Assembly (NCBI GenBank): GCA_054601695.1
Contig: BAAHQB010000017.1
Span: 744,001-808,000, forward strand
Source: Amorphochlora amoebiformis
Taxonomy: Eukaryota; Cercozoa; Chlorarachniophyceae
DNA length: 64,000 nucleotides
Reading direction: 5' to 3'
Shown here in pieces: positions 1-59,527 of this stretch. How positions within the stretch are numbered: position 1 is the first letter of the stretch; each line of letters starts with the position of its first letter. The notes beneath the pieces were generated by a model. The model was not told the origin of the DNA and made no database searches. It was given only the letters and a program-made list of their open reading frames with translations. The translations under genes and the position numbers were made by a program.

Positions 1-51
1 ATATATATATATATATATATGTGTATGTGTATGCATATGTATACATATATG

Positions 52-90
<39 letters not shown>

Positions 91-96
91 TATATA

Positions 97-195
<99 letters not shown>

Positions 196-841
196 GTGTG
201 TGTGTGTATCATTTGTGTGTATGACTATTTCACACCCCCATGCCTCGGCAAATACATTACGCTCCAATGAAAGCATACAATCCAGACCACAGCCACAGAA
301 CGCAAAAAGTCGATCACCCCCAACCTCCTGGGGTTCCTGTACGGCCACCTTCCTTCCCATGTAGCTTTCATTTCCCTGATACCCAAATTTCAGCCCAATA
401 AGGAAAATTCGTTTTTGAATGAAAATAGTCTTCACCGAAGGATGGGCCAGCCCTTGAGTTCAGGAGGTCCCGAAGGGACCGTACGCTTGCGCGCGAACTT
501 GGTTGCACGACAAAGCATCATCACCCGGGAACCATGGCCGAAAAATAAAATGGAAATAGTATTCGTCGGGGGATTGCACTTTTATCTACTGGATTCCGAG
601 AGTTTCAAAGAGCTGCGCCAGTATTTGGAAATTTGGGGGGTGGGGGATGAGAGAAAGTCAGCATAGGAATTCTTTAAGACACCAGTTGTGTGCGTGGCTT
701 GGAAGTCGGTTCAATACGACCCAACCAAAGGAGACATCGGGGCCAGAAGCGAAAATCCGATAATTTATCGGCTCCGGAGCTCCCAACTCTGAGAGGACGG
801 AACACTAAGGTCGTCCGGTCGCTCGCACGCGCGCCATCGGA
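1..841. repeat. AT microsatellite followed by unassigned unique DNA
   Basis: Positions 1-193 are almost pure (AT)n with a short TG tail to about 216. From about 230 to 841 the DNA is non-repetitive and richer in GC. It holds an 83-codon open frame (415-666, +) that I cannot match to any family and that has no evident splice context. I see no confident gene here. It may be upstream sequence of the RS-type reading frame that starts at 842. Confidence 0.6.
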
Positions 842-2350
842 ATGTCGTCTCGGTCCCGCTCACGGAGCCCAATTCGGAAGAAGTCTGCGCCGGTGCTTCC
901 CAAGGTACACGGGGCTGAGATATGCTACTAAATTGGCAACATGATACAAAAAAAACAGTTCTGATCTCTTTTTTTTTTAGATTGATACTAAACGGCCGCG
1001 TTCTCCGGGACACAAACACTCGAATTCGTTCAACTCTCCAACTTACTCTGCAGCAATGGGCTCGTCCCCTCGATTCGGAGGGGTTGGGAGTTTTTATCGA
1101 GCAGCATACACGGACAGCGTGGGTATTGGTACGCTTGAACAATAGATACCATAAAGAACATTCGCTGTTTTTTAAAATTATAGCAGTTATTCAAATCACT
1201 TGATGACTCTGATGTACAGGTCACGGGTCGTTGAAGCATAAGAGCCATCGGAAACCTCCTCTACCCCGCTTCGGCGGTATCCGTCTTAAGAAGAACAATC
1301 GGAAAAACAACACAAAACATAAAAGGAGCATGGTGCCCACTCTTTCAACTGTTACAACACCCTAGCCCGTCGTCAGTTTTACAATGCTAATCCACAGACC
1401 GTCACGTCAAACCCACTTGAGCAGAACCGGCGTAAGATGAGCTCTCGGGCAACCGGAAGCGTGGGTGGTATTTCCTATGTAAAGATCCATCCTACAAAAG
1501 TCTTTCGAAAACCTTATGCTCACCTCCATGTCAGGAGATCGTAGAGAGCATCATCGAGACGATATCTCTGATCATGAAAGTATGAGAAATTGTCTAACAT
1601 GGAAATGTCTCATCGCTCCAACATCACATCATCAGACTAATTATTTGTATAGCATCCAGCATCGCTTCCGAGAGGACAGTACATTCCGCTGCCACTGCAC
1701 CGGTCAACATACCGAACAGCTCTAGATTCTCCTCCAATTTACGCTCCCTTTCTATGGAGACTTCGTTGCCCAAGATTGATAACGAGGCTCGACAAGAAGG
1801 TTGTAGATTGAGAGTGAGCATATATATAGCGTGACATTTAATGGGAGAGTGGACACATGTAGCAACTTGATGCATTTGATCAGAATCTAAGGTGATTTCT
1901 GATGACGTCGGGATGCACGAGAAGAAGTCACAGTCACTCCTCGAGAAGGTACCACCTATCATTGGCAACCCCCGGGCAGCTGACAAGATATCGGAAGAGC
2001 TTGAGCATCTGAGGGAAAATCGCCGTCTCCGAGGTATTACCCTGCAGGATTACGATAAAAACTTCAGGATCTCACAGCATTCAAATTATAAAGTAGTGCT
2101 CACGAAAGAAGTGGAGAATCGGCCTGACCACGAAAGCGATCACAGTGAAGTGGACTGGAATGATACAAGCCTGCCCTCATTCTCAAAGGTTGAGGGATAT
2201 CCCGAGAACCTCGCTAGCAGCAAATCCGAGCTGCAGCGCCGGCGTAGCCTAAAGATGGCTCCTCAAAGGGGTTGTGTCTCATATTTCTCATGCCTCAATC
2301 CTTCTTGCTTGCGTGGTCCTGTTCCGCCCATGGGTAAGACTGTCGAATGA
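842..2350 (+). CDS. Tentative multi-exon gene, RS-rich N-terminus, charged C-terminal exon
   Basis: Candidate exons: 842-904, starting with ATG and reading MSSRSRSRSPIRKKSAPVLP; 1054-1128 (QWARPLDSEGLGVFIEQHTR); 1535-1579 (EIVESIIETISLIMK); and a long last exon 1892-2350 ending in TGA. All four are phase 0 at both ends with AG before and GT after, so they join in frame. The RS/SR dipeptides resemble those of splicing-associated proteins, but no RRM or other domain is visible. The last exon is rich in Glu, Lys and Ser (ISEELEHLRENRRLRG, then SELQRRRSLK) and reads as real coding sequence. Further exons may lie at about 1200-1270 and 1425-1467, but their phases do not fit. The minus strand at 1531-1821 offers a competing frame, so the middle of this model is uncertain. 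Function unknown. Confidence 0.4.
1531..1821 (-). CDS. Possible two-exon antisense frame, 76 codons
   Basis: On the minus strand an ATG at 1821 just follows a TATATATA stretch and opens a frame whose exon 1 is 1821-1628. A GTGATG donor and an AG acceptor lead to exon 2 (1567-1531), ending in TGA. The phases agree (2 then 2). The product would be helix-forming and amphipathic (VSIERERKLEENLELFGML, then a hydrophobic end, IQIISLM). It overlaps the candidate + exon 1535-1579, so at most one of the two models is right over that stretch, unless there is genuine antisense coding. No family recognised. Confidence 0.25.
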
Positions 2351-5042
<2,692 letters not shown>

Positions 5043-5586
5043 TTAGGATAGAGACCAGAAACTCATTCTATCGTCCATGTGGGAGAAGATCCCACTCATG
5101 CTTCCGAAAGAAACCTTACCCTCGTTTCGCTTCTTTTGGTTCCCCTGTTGGTTGTTGTTCCCGCCGCCGAGTGCGTCGAAGATGCTACCTGTTCCTCCGT
5201 TGTAGTTGTTGTTATTCTTGTTCTTATTCTTGTTCCTGTTCTTTCCCTGGCCCTGACCGCCGATTTTCTGTTGACCTTTCAAGTGACGGTATCGGCAGTC
5301 AGCCCGCGTGCATGGTTTGTAGCGGCAGATCTGCTGCTGGTTTTGATTGTTCCCGTTCTTCTTTCCATTGTTTTTCCCACCCTTTTTTCCGCGCCCGCCT
5401 GGTTATAGATGGTTGCGAGGAAATTAGTTGGATTGTGATACGCAACTACTAATTAGGCGGAACAGCGGATTTCTAAGTTGTAAGTCTCGCGAGAAACACG
5501 GGTATGCTTGATCGTACATCGGAATTCATCGAATTCATACCATTATTCCCGTTGTTTTGCTGTAGGTACTGCGAAAGCCCGTCCAT
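5043..5586 (-). CDS. CCCH-type zinc-finger protein, Asn/Gly/Lys-rich, 133 aa
   Basis: Two exons on the minus strand. Exon 1 is 5586-5541, from ATG through MDGLSQYLQQNNGNN to a GTATGA donor. Exon 2 is 5398-5043, after an AACCAG acceptor, ending in TAA. Phase 1 joins them as NNG|GRGKKGG. The single recognisable domain is a CCCH finger, ICRYKPCTRADCRYRH, with spacing C-x4-C-x4-C-x3-H. CCCH fingers of this size usually bind RNA. It is flanked by low-complexity runs (KNNGKKNGNNQNQQQ before, KNRNKNKNKNNNNYN after) and by GTGSIFDALGGGNN. A GTAAGG inside exon 2 (5119-5114) could be an alternative donor, which would replace the last 26 residues. The start is divergent from the LRR gene, 530 bases away. 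An RNA-binding or nucleoporin-associated role is only inference. Confidence 0.7.
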
Positions 5587-6116
5587 CGTGCGCTTGATAG
5601 GTGTCGCGTTGATTGGTTTTGACAAGGAGCGTGACAAACCCCCGAATCACAAATTCCAATATTTTAACTCCGTAATACTGTGACATCCGAGGGACAGCGT
5701 TATTTGGAGCTGATGGCACTGTGATGTACACAGTAATGCAACTGTCTCGCGAGCTGCTGACGCGTAGGGCGGGAGATTTTGACTCGGAGAGTATATTCAC
5801 GCTCAATCTGAGAAAAATTGGTGAGTTTTAGTACGGGTGAGAATTAGTGGGGGAGTGGAGAAGGTGATGAAATGCTTTATCGCTTGGCGCGTCTCCCACT
5901 TTTTCACAAATGTCTAAATATTATGCGGGTTGCGGACAACGGAAATGAATCTAAGCCATGTGTATACCTACTTTTGGTGGAAATATGCACAGAATTTGCC
6001 TGATGTGAGAGCGAATGCATTGGGCAGTGGTGTGCGTACATCGTGCTTTGTCGGTAGCGAAGAGAGGACATGTGAGCGAACATGTATAGAAGGTTTGGAG
6101 GGTCATACCAAACATT
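5587..6116. promoter_or_regulatory. Intergenic region between divergent CCCH and LRR genes
   Basis: About 530 bases of mostly non-repetitive DNA separate the start codons of two divergently read genes. This would be a shared promoter region if both starts are right. I see no unambiguous TATA box or other defined element. An open frame on the minus strand covers much of it (5806-5543), but it is the wrong frame for the CCCH protein. Confidence 0.35.
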
Positions 6117-11576
<5,460 letters not shown>

Positions 11577-11808
11577 ATTTAGGTTGAAATGCATGATGAT
11601 AGGTTGACACTCTCATACATACCTAGCATACATGTACGTAGAAATAAGGTCACGATGCGGCGATGATTGATGAAACCATCAATGGTTTGACCTACTTGAC
11701 ATTATTAAAATTATCATCGATCTAATCGATATGTAACTGTGACGTATACTAGTATCTAGTAGCTAGTAGAGTCAAAGTAGTGGACGTAACGGGCTCGATA
11801 TATATATA

Positions 11809-11850
<42 letters not shown>

Positions 11851-11903
11851 ATACATATCTAGGATATATATATATATATATATCACATATATATATCATA
11901 GTA

Positions 11904-11944
<41 letters not shown>

Positions 11945-12358
11945 TAATGTGCGCATGTGTCAGTGGTCTACGTCACATATAGCATGATGTAACGTTAATG
12001 ATTATCAAGATTATATCTGGTATATATATAGGTGACTCTGCATGCCGACGAGTACATGTACTAGATGTTTATCCGCTGGTGTAATATATCTGGATATATA
12101 TTTAGTATCAAGAGTATATACTGGCACACACTACATACACTGATGCCAATGATTAACAGTATTATGCCAGTACATATATACTAGTGTAGGCTGTGACTAG
12201 CTATAGATACTAGAGATACTCTAGATACCAGATATACGCTAATTATTTTTCGGCCAGTGACACTCTCTCTGGTCTCTACTCTCTAGTACAGAAAGTATAA
12301 TCGTGGCCGGGTCTTAACTTATTTAAGTGTTGAAGTCATAGATTCAGAATTCAGTCAG
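11577..12358. other. Convergent intergenic region, no gene seen
   Basis: The region lies between the stop codons of two convergent genes. It is AT-rich with several short (AT)n runs (11800-11945) and many TAG/CTAG-rich words. No exon, RNA gene or terminator could be supported. Confidence 0.6.
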
Positions 12359-12723
12359 CTAGTGACCACTAGTTGCACCATTACTAGCATTATTTGCATT
12401 AGCCTTTGCAGCCTTCTTCTTCTTCTTCCTTCGTTTTCTTTTTTTCTTCACCTGAGTCTGCTGGGCTTGAAGCTGGGAAGGGGGAGGGGAAGAGAGGAGA
12501 AGCCAGGAAGGAAAACCGAGGGGAAAAATAATCGAAGGGAAGGAAGAGAGGAGAGCCATGGTGAGAGGTGAGATGTGGGTTTGTGGTCGTTTTATTTTTG
12601 CATATATATATATATATGTATATGATTGTATAAAATTTTATGTAGGAATATATATATATATATATATATATATGCAACAATACATATATATATATATACA
12701 TATTATATATATATATATATATG

Positions 12724-12754
<31 letters not shown>

Positions 12755-12768
12755 GATATATTTTTATA

Positions 12769-12803
<35 letters not shown>

Positions 12804-12887
12804 TATATATACATATATGTATATATATATAGTATTGTATATATATATATATATATTGTATATATATATATATATACATCTATATAC

Positions 12888-12927
<40 letters not shown>

Positions 12928-13017
12928 GAACACTTGTTCTATACCTTTGCGAAAAACGAACTGTAATCCCCAGCTTTCTTACCCTTCTGAACCTAACATG
13001 AATATGCTTTTCCTACC

Positions 13018-13055
<38 letters not shown>

Positions 13056-13101
13056 AACATATATATAAATATATATTAGATACATATTATACAAACATAT
13101 G

Positions 13102-13149
<48 letters not shown>

Positions 13150-13151
13150 TT

Positions 13152-13198
<47 letters not shown>

Positions 13199-13302
13199 AT
13201 ATGTACATAAATACATAAATGTGTATATACACAAATATTACATCTATATATATATATATATGTATATCTATTAATATATACGTATATGCATACATACATA
13301 TA

Positions 13303-13394
<92 letters not shown>

Positions 13395-13485
13395 CATATT
13401 AACATAAATGTGCACATATGTATTACATGTATATATATGTTATACATATATATTTTATATATATATATATATATATTACATATAA

Positions 13486-13525
<40 letters not shown>

Positions 13526-13529
13526 ATAT

Positions 13530-13560
<31 letters not shown>

Positions 13561-13686
13561 ATCATTGAGTCAAGCCTCGGACTTACACCTAATAGTACTT
13601 AGTAGTATACGCATACGCACATTATAGTGATCTAGATAATCTATGTGTATATGTACATATATACAATACATATGTGCATAATTATG

Positions 13687-13779
<93 letters not shown>

Positions 13780-13869
13780 ACACATATATATATGTATACA
13801 AAATGCATATATGTATATATATATATATATATGTTTAAATTTATGCATGTACATATACGTAATAATATA

Positions 13870-13918
<49 letters not shown>

Positions 13919-13934
13919 TAATATTATAATAATG

Positions 13935-13972
<38 letters not shown>

Positions 13973-14089
13973 TATATATATATATATATATAATATGTAT
14001 ATAATGAATATATGTACATGTACATATGTATGTAATATGAATTTGCATGAAGGTGTATATATGTAATATGAATATATATGCATTTATAC

Positions 14090-14128
<39 letters not shown>

Positions 14129-14194
14129 AAATAAATTTAGGCATATTATGTAGAAATATATATATATATATATATACATATCTGTTAATTTATC

Positions 14195-14279
<85 letters not shown>

Positions 14280-14361
14280 TATGTACCCTGTCTGTCGCGT
14301 GCAGTTTACCTTCTTCTTCCACGTCGTCGTCTGAATCGTCCTTACCTTTGTCTTTCTTTGG

Positions 14362-14430
<69 letters not shown>

Positions 14431-14514
14431 CTTCCTCCCCTTCTCCCTCCTTACATATATGTATATATATATATATATATATAATATATATATATATATA
14501 CATATATTATATAT

Positions 14515-14607
<93 letters not shown>

Positions 14608-14612
14608 TAATA

Positions 14613-14643
<31 letters not shown>

Positions 14644-16107
14644 TATATATATATATATATATTATACTTCCTCCCCTCCTCTCCTCCTCCACCCATATGT
14701 TTTAAGTAGATTTGGAATTTACGAGTTAGGGTTAATTAGGGTTAACGTTAGCTTTTTGCCATTGTACATGTATTGGTAACCCAAAACTACGACCTATCCC
14801 CACCTCCTCCTCCTCCTCCTCATCGTCCCTATTCTTCCGCTTCTTGAGGAGGCGACCTACATTGTTTAGTATGCCCTGTTTCATAGCTATGGATCCACAA
14901 TATATGTAAGTGTGAAAACTAGAAGACGCATACCATACCCTTTTTGTTCCGTAGATGTCTAAACCAACATCTTGTCATGAGACTCTATACATTTTATAGG
15001 CGCGATAGGTACCAAAATGAGCGGTTAAGGTGGTACATTTATTGTCATAGGGATAGTCAGATGTCCCCTGTCCAAAAAAAAAACTGTCCCGCAATTTCGC
15101 TATTACCAGCTATCCGCCGATCATGGGTGCTCTCCTCCTAGTTGAATGATTCCGAATATTAATAGCAATCACAAGCTTAAGAATATATATGTATATACGG
15201 CCTACCTTTGTTTTCCTCACCCCCGGCTTGGCCCCCAACCCTAATCTGGATGTCAAAAACTCGCAAATTAGGTCCTAAAATCCGTAATCGGAATATAACC
15301 TACCGTTCTGGACGCCCGTCGTATGTGAGACTCTCATATTCATCTTCCTCGGCGAAAGAGTCCTTGCTTTCTGTTACCCAGGACTCAACAAGGGACCGGA
15401 TGGCGCCGGCATCCATTCGACGAATGGGACAGGGGCAGGACACACACCTGTATTTTCGGAACCCCGACACGTGTCGCCGGAATCCTAAAAATGGCCGCGG
15501 CCAGGAAGGGGCTGGTCGTTCGTTTGCGATGGGCAATGTTGGGATTGTCCCTGTACTCGATTGTTATGTATACTTCAAATATGTATAGGTATTCTTACAC
15601 TTGGGCTTAGACTTTTGCGGGGGAGAAGAGATGTAGGGGTGAAAAACTATTCCGCCCTTCCTTCCCATGGCGACACACGGGTCTAACGCTTGAACTGGCA
15701 GTATGCATGCTCATGAGTCTTCAACTCGCATGTGCACAGCTAGATAAACATTATATATGAGGTCTAAATTGTAAGCACCCGTGTGCATACTTTTATTGTA
15801 TGCATGTCACAAATTCCACTAGTGGGATTCCCTCTCACCCTAACCCCAAACCCCCAACCCCACGTCCAATGTATTCTAGAAACTCTCTTAAATGTCGTCT
15901 AACCCATTTCTACCTTAGTCAATCCCGAGGCCTCTCCAAACCTGTCCCCCTTACCCGCAACGCATACCCGTCACGTCCAGCTCCCCAAAAAACTACACCA
16001 ACCCTCTCGCGCAATTTTCCGCGGGCCGTCATTAAGTCATTGATTCAACGTCCCATCTTACCCTCACGGCGAAATTTCCTCGGAACTTCCTCGGCGATTA
16101 CGGTCGT
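12359..16107 (-). CDS. Multi-exon, highly charged Lys-rich protein, unknown function
   Basis: Minus-strand exons in order: about 16092-16053 ([22 protein letters not shown] donor); 15491-15302 ([14 protein letters not shown]...[17 protein letters not shown]...[10 protein letters not shown]); a small exon about 14956-14939 (RHLRNKKG); about 14857-14802 ([16 protein letters not shown]); 14353-14308 ([15 protein letters not shown]); 12986-12945 ([14 protein letters not shown]); and the last exon about 12465-12359 ([15 protein letters not shown], then a Lys/Ala/Asn tail and TAG). Phases agree except between the DDDVEEE exon and the 14-codon exon, so one exon is missing there. The alternating acidic and basic tracts suggest a nuclear or nucleic-acid-associated protein, but no domain is recognisable. 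The 5' end is unresolved. The same DNA around 16090 can also be read on the + strand. Confidence 0.5.
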
Positions 16108-16119
16108 CGACTCGGATGG

Positions 16120-17277
<1,158 letters not shown>

Positions 17278-17345
17278 AACCAACGACAAGGGGAATGACC
17301 ATTTTCTAAATAACGACACGTCTGAAGACTCTGACGGGTATTCAG
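17278..17345 (+). CDS. Possible upstream exon of the EF-hand/RSH gene
   Basis: An AG acceptor (ACACTAG) and a GTATAG donor bound a 68-base open frame reading [20 protein letters not shown], acidic and credible as coding sequence. It ends in phase 1, whereas the next exon (17905) needs phase 2, so at least one exon between them is missing or this one belongs elsewhere. A four-fold AGGAAAAAAG tandem run lies just downstream (about 17386-17428). Confidence 0.35.
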
Positions 17346-17724
17346 GTATAGGGTTCACCAGAAGATTGGTTAAGAGAGAAAAAGGAGGAAAAAAGAGGAA
17401 AAAAGAGGAAAAAAGAGGAAAAAAGAGCCATCTTTGCCCTGGTTGCGTACCAGACAGCGGGGTTGGAGGGGGGGGGGTTGGTAGAAAGAGGAGAGGTGTA
17501 AGAGGATAGACGGTTGAGGTAACTGGAGGGAAGAAGGGAGGGAGAGAGGGGAGGGAGAGAAGGAAGAGCGCAGGAGTGAAGGGATGGAGAGAGGTTTGGA
17601 GGGAGAATATATAAGGATAGGTGTATTTTACGTATGTGTATAATTATTTTTTTTGTATGAGCGGTTATATTTATGTACACATGTATATATATATATATAT
17701 TCGATATTATAATATATATATGTA

Positions 17725-17769
<45 letters not shown>

Positions 17770-17782
17770 CACACAAACGCAC

Positions 17783-17828
<46 letters not shown>

Positions 17829-17859
17829 GTATATATATATATGCATATGTGTGTATATG

Positions 17860-17898
<39 letters not shown>

Positions 17899-17904
17899 CA
17901 TTAG

Positions 17905-38542
<20,638 letters not shown>

Positions 38543-39531
38543 TCATCTTATTCGAAGTCAGTTTTTCCTGCAGTTAAAAAGCAATAAAAAATACAAACTC
38601 GATAGCGATATCGAATCCCGGCAAGACCTTTCCGAAAAATTTTCATAGTCATGACTCTGGCCATGTATCTAATGTGCGCACTAGAGTACGGTATATGTGT
38701 GTATATTCATGATATACAACATGGCAATACTGATGATATGGCTGCTAGTAATCCCAGCACTCGATGCACTGTCCACAGATTGAATGGACTTATCCTAGTT
38801 ATCGTGTATTATTGTGAATCTCCAACAAACACACTAGAAACTCCCACGGTCCCACCCAAGTGTGAACACACTGGAAAGCATACGTTGTTAAGCATAGCAC
38901 ATGGTAGTTGTAAGCCTACGGTACGTAAGTAGTCAATCAGTATGTTAGTTGGTACGTACATATGTTGTGTACATGTTAGGTACGCATGTTATCAAGTTTC
39001 GTTTGATGTTAGGTAGTAATAGGTACGCATGTTATCAAGTTTCGTTTGATACGTATGCAGTAATTTGCCAGTAAATATGGTAGTACGCATGTATAGTTGT
39101 AAGGTACGTAAGTAGTATCAATATGTTAGTCGGTATGTACGGTTGTGTACGTGTTGGGTACGCATGTTTTCAAGTTTTATTTGATACGCATGTAAGTAAA
39201 TATTGTAGTACGCATGTCTAGATGTGCACATGTAATTGCAGATACGTATGAATCGGTATGATGAATCATTGATGATACACATTGGTTTGTAAAGCATGTA
39301 TACACTGGGTATGTTCTTGGACCGTAGTACGTGTCAGGTAGGAGTTACTGTACAACTGATATTCTTCTGATACACAGATTGAGTAGATTTATCGTGTATA
39401 ACAATTGTTGTGAACCGGCCCCAACTTCAAAAGTACTACTAGTACTAGCGCTAGCCTCGAGATTGTCCAGATTGTCATCATGGACAATCTCGTTACGGAT
39501 AATCAAATTAATCATAGCATGTTTGGTATGA

Positions 39532-39594
<63 letters not shown>

Positions 39595-39606
39595 ATATAT
39601 ATATAA

Positions 39607-39644
<38 letters not shown>

Positions 39645-39788
39645 TAGGTTTATATGTGTAGATCTAATATTTATACATACAATCATTAGTATATATCTAG
39701 ATATATATATATATAATAATATATATATATAATATATATACATATATGTATGTATAAAAATATAAATATTTATTGTACTATGTGATGG

Positions 39789-39831
<43 letters not shown>

Positions 39832-40082
39832 ATGTGTATATACTAGATATAATATAATGTATACAGAGGTATATGTATTGATTAGATATATTGGAGAAAA
39901 AATATAAGATATCTAAATATACGCTAAAATTTAGAGCTGAGCAAGAGTTTTCAAGAAGATATCTTTATTTTATGGCCCATAAGTTGCTATGTTGGACGTA
40001 CTGCGCCCTAAACACGAATGCGCACTAGATTGCAATTATCTAGCGGGCGAATATTCGACCGGCGGGCTCAATTCCAGTCTGT
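38543..40082. other. Convergent intergenic region with tandem repeats and a hairpin
   Basis: No supported gene. A 182-base period repeat (38921-39102 and 39103-about 39222) shares GTACGTAAGTAGT...GGTACGCATGTT; inside the first copy a 45-base piece is itself doubled. Around 38769 and 39367 similar ACAGATTGARTRGAYTTATC words suggest an older duplication. Positions 39458-39468 and 39482-39492 form a perfect 11-bp inverted repeat (CGAGATTGTCC, 13-base loop). (AT)n runs occupy about 39534-39760 and 39790-39820. A 93-codon open frame at 38651-38932 has no family signature. Confidence 0.6.
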
Positions 40083-40960
40083 TTAACGCCAGTAGGAGAT
40101 CATAGGAGCCTTATCCTTGGGCTTGTAGTTCTTGCCTGCAAGACCAGAGTTGAGGTAGTCAAGGAAGGAGGGGAAAGAGTGAGCGTAAAATGGGTCCTTG
40201 TAGGAAGTCTCAAGGGGGGTGCCCTTGATCTCAGGGGGGATGTCGGTGGGAGTAAGGCCCATGTTGACTTCGTTCTCAGCACGCTCGAGAGTCTCGACCT
40301 TGCCCCAGCGCTTGGGGTCTAACGAAAAGAGCGGTTAGAATTTGAGAATAATCGACAGTTGGAGAATGATTGACAGTTGGAGAATGATCGACAGTTGGAG
40401 AATGATCGACAGTTGGAGAATGATCGACAGTTGCTCTTACTCAGTTTGGAGAGCTTGTTGTAACGGGCGATGAGATATCCGCGGAGAACTTCGTGAAGGG
40501 CCGCGGCTCCAAGGACACGGTTAGCAATCTGCTGAGGTTCTGTGGAATAAGAAGACCATGAGAACGTACTCTCGGCTAATGCGTACGAAACATTTACCGA
40601 AAGGTCCGCCGGGTTGGACAAACGATCCACCGCCGTGCACTCGAGTGCGCGAGGCAGCCGAGCGGGTGGGAACGGAGACTCGGGAAGCGACTGGAAAATA
40701 TTGAAGAGTTATCCGTGTGTCATACCATTCATGAGAAACACCCAATTCATCTACAAATCGCGTTCGCAAAGTGAAATACCGCCACGGCCGGCACGGATAG
40801 GCGCGGCAACACTGGAAGGTCCGGCAAGGGCGAAGGAAACACCAATGCAAAGGCAAGTCACAGCGATAGCCCCGACTACGGTGTATTTGATGGCCTTCTT
40901 GGTGGTCATCTTCTCGAAGAGGGTCTTCTCAGCCCCGAAGGTGGCGTATTCAGCGTTCAT
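40083..40960 (-). CDS. Single-TM protein of unknown function, about 202 aa
   Basis: Four minus-strand exons: 40960-40780, 40690-40598, 40539-40441 and 40318-40083 (TAA). All joints agree in phase and the introns are short (about 60-120 bases), unlike most of the window. ATG at 40960 starts MNAEYATFGAEKTLFEKMTT, then a membrane segment AIKYTVVGAIAVTCLCIGVS FALAG. A Gly-rich turn (GGGSFVQPGGPF) and a soluble C-terminal part follow (RVLGAAALHEVLRGYLIARY; KRWGKVETLERAENEVNMGL; DPFYAHSFPSFLDYLNSGLA). The frame is open for 17 more codons upstream, so an earlier start or exon is possible. The size, single TM and basic composition would suit an organelle inner-membrane subunit, but I recognise no family. 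Confidence 0.65.
40337..40433 (+). repeat. 18-bp tandem repeat in an intron, about 5 copies
   Basis: CGACAGTTGGAGAATGAT is repeated about five times in tandem, almost exactly. It fills most of the 122-base intron between the last two exons of the single-TM protein gene. Confidence 0.9.
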
Positions 40961-41293
40961 GGCGGCCTTGTGGTACCTTGCTTCGGTCGCTGCGCTTATC
41001 GCCTCAGTCAAAGAGTTTATGGGAGAATCTGAATATCGAGCCGATTAGTTCGGCCGAATAAATTATGATAGAATCGCGCAATATTAGTCCTCGTGCTAAA
41101 TATTCAAATACTGATATCCACATATAGAAAAGGAGATATGTACATATCCCTTCGATATGGTTGTCGATATCTCAATCTTGATACCCTCACGGGACATAGG
41201 TTGGACATATCGAATCGAAGCATCGAAGGGCGATGGTTCGATATTGCGGAGTTCCCATGGGCGACCTGAATTATTATTTTCAACGCATATCAG

Positions 41294-59332
<18,039 letters not shown>

Positions 59333-59494
59333 ATATATACATCATATTTACATATAATATTTACATATATATATATATATATATATGCGTGTGTGTTTTA
59401 GATTATATATATTATATATGTATATGTATATATATATATATAAACATATATATATATATATATAATTATATATATACACACATATATACATATG

Positions 59495-59527
<33 letters not shown>

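Noticed and set aside
5079-5408. 109-codon + strand Val/Leu-rich frame, resembling a membrane protein
   Set aside because: It is the reverse complement of the Asn/Lys-rich CCCH exon, whose zinc finger and splice sites make the minus strand the coding one.
38651-38932. 93-codon + strand open frame as a separate gene or RSH C-terminus
   Set aside because: No domain, lies after the in-frame RSH stop at 38542, and part of it resembles a decayed local duplication around 39367.
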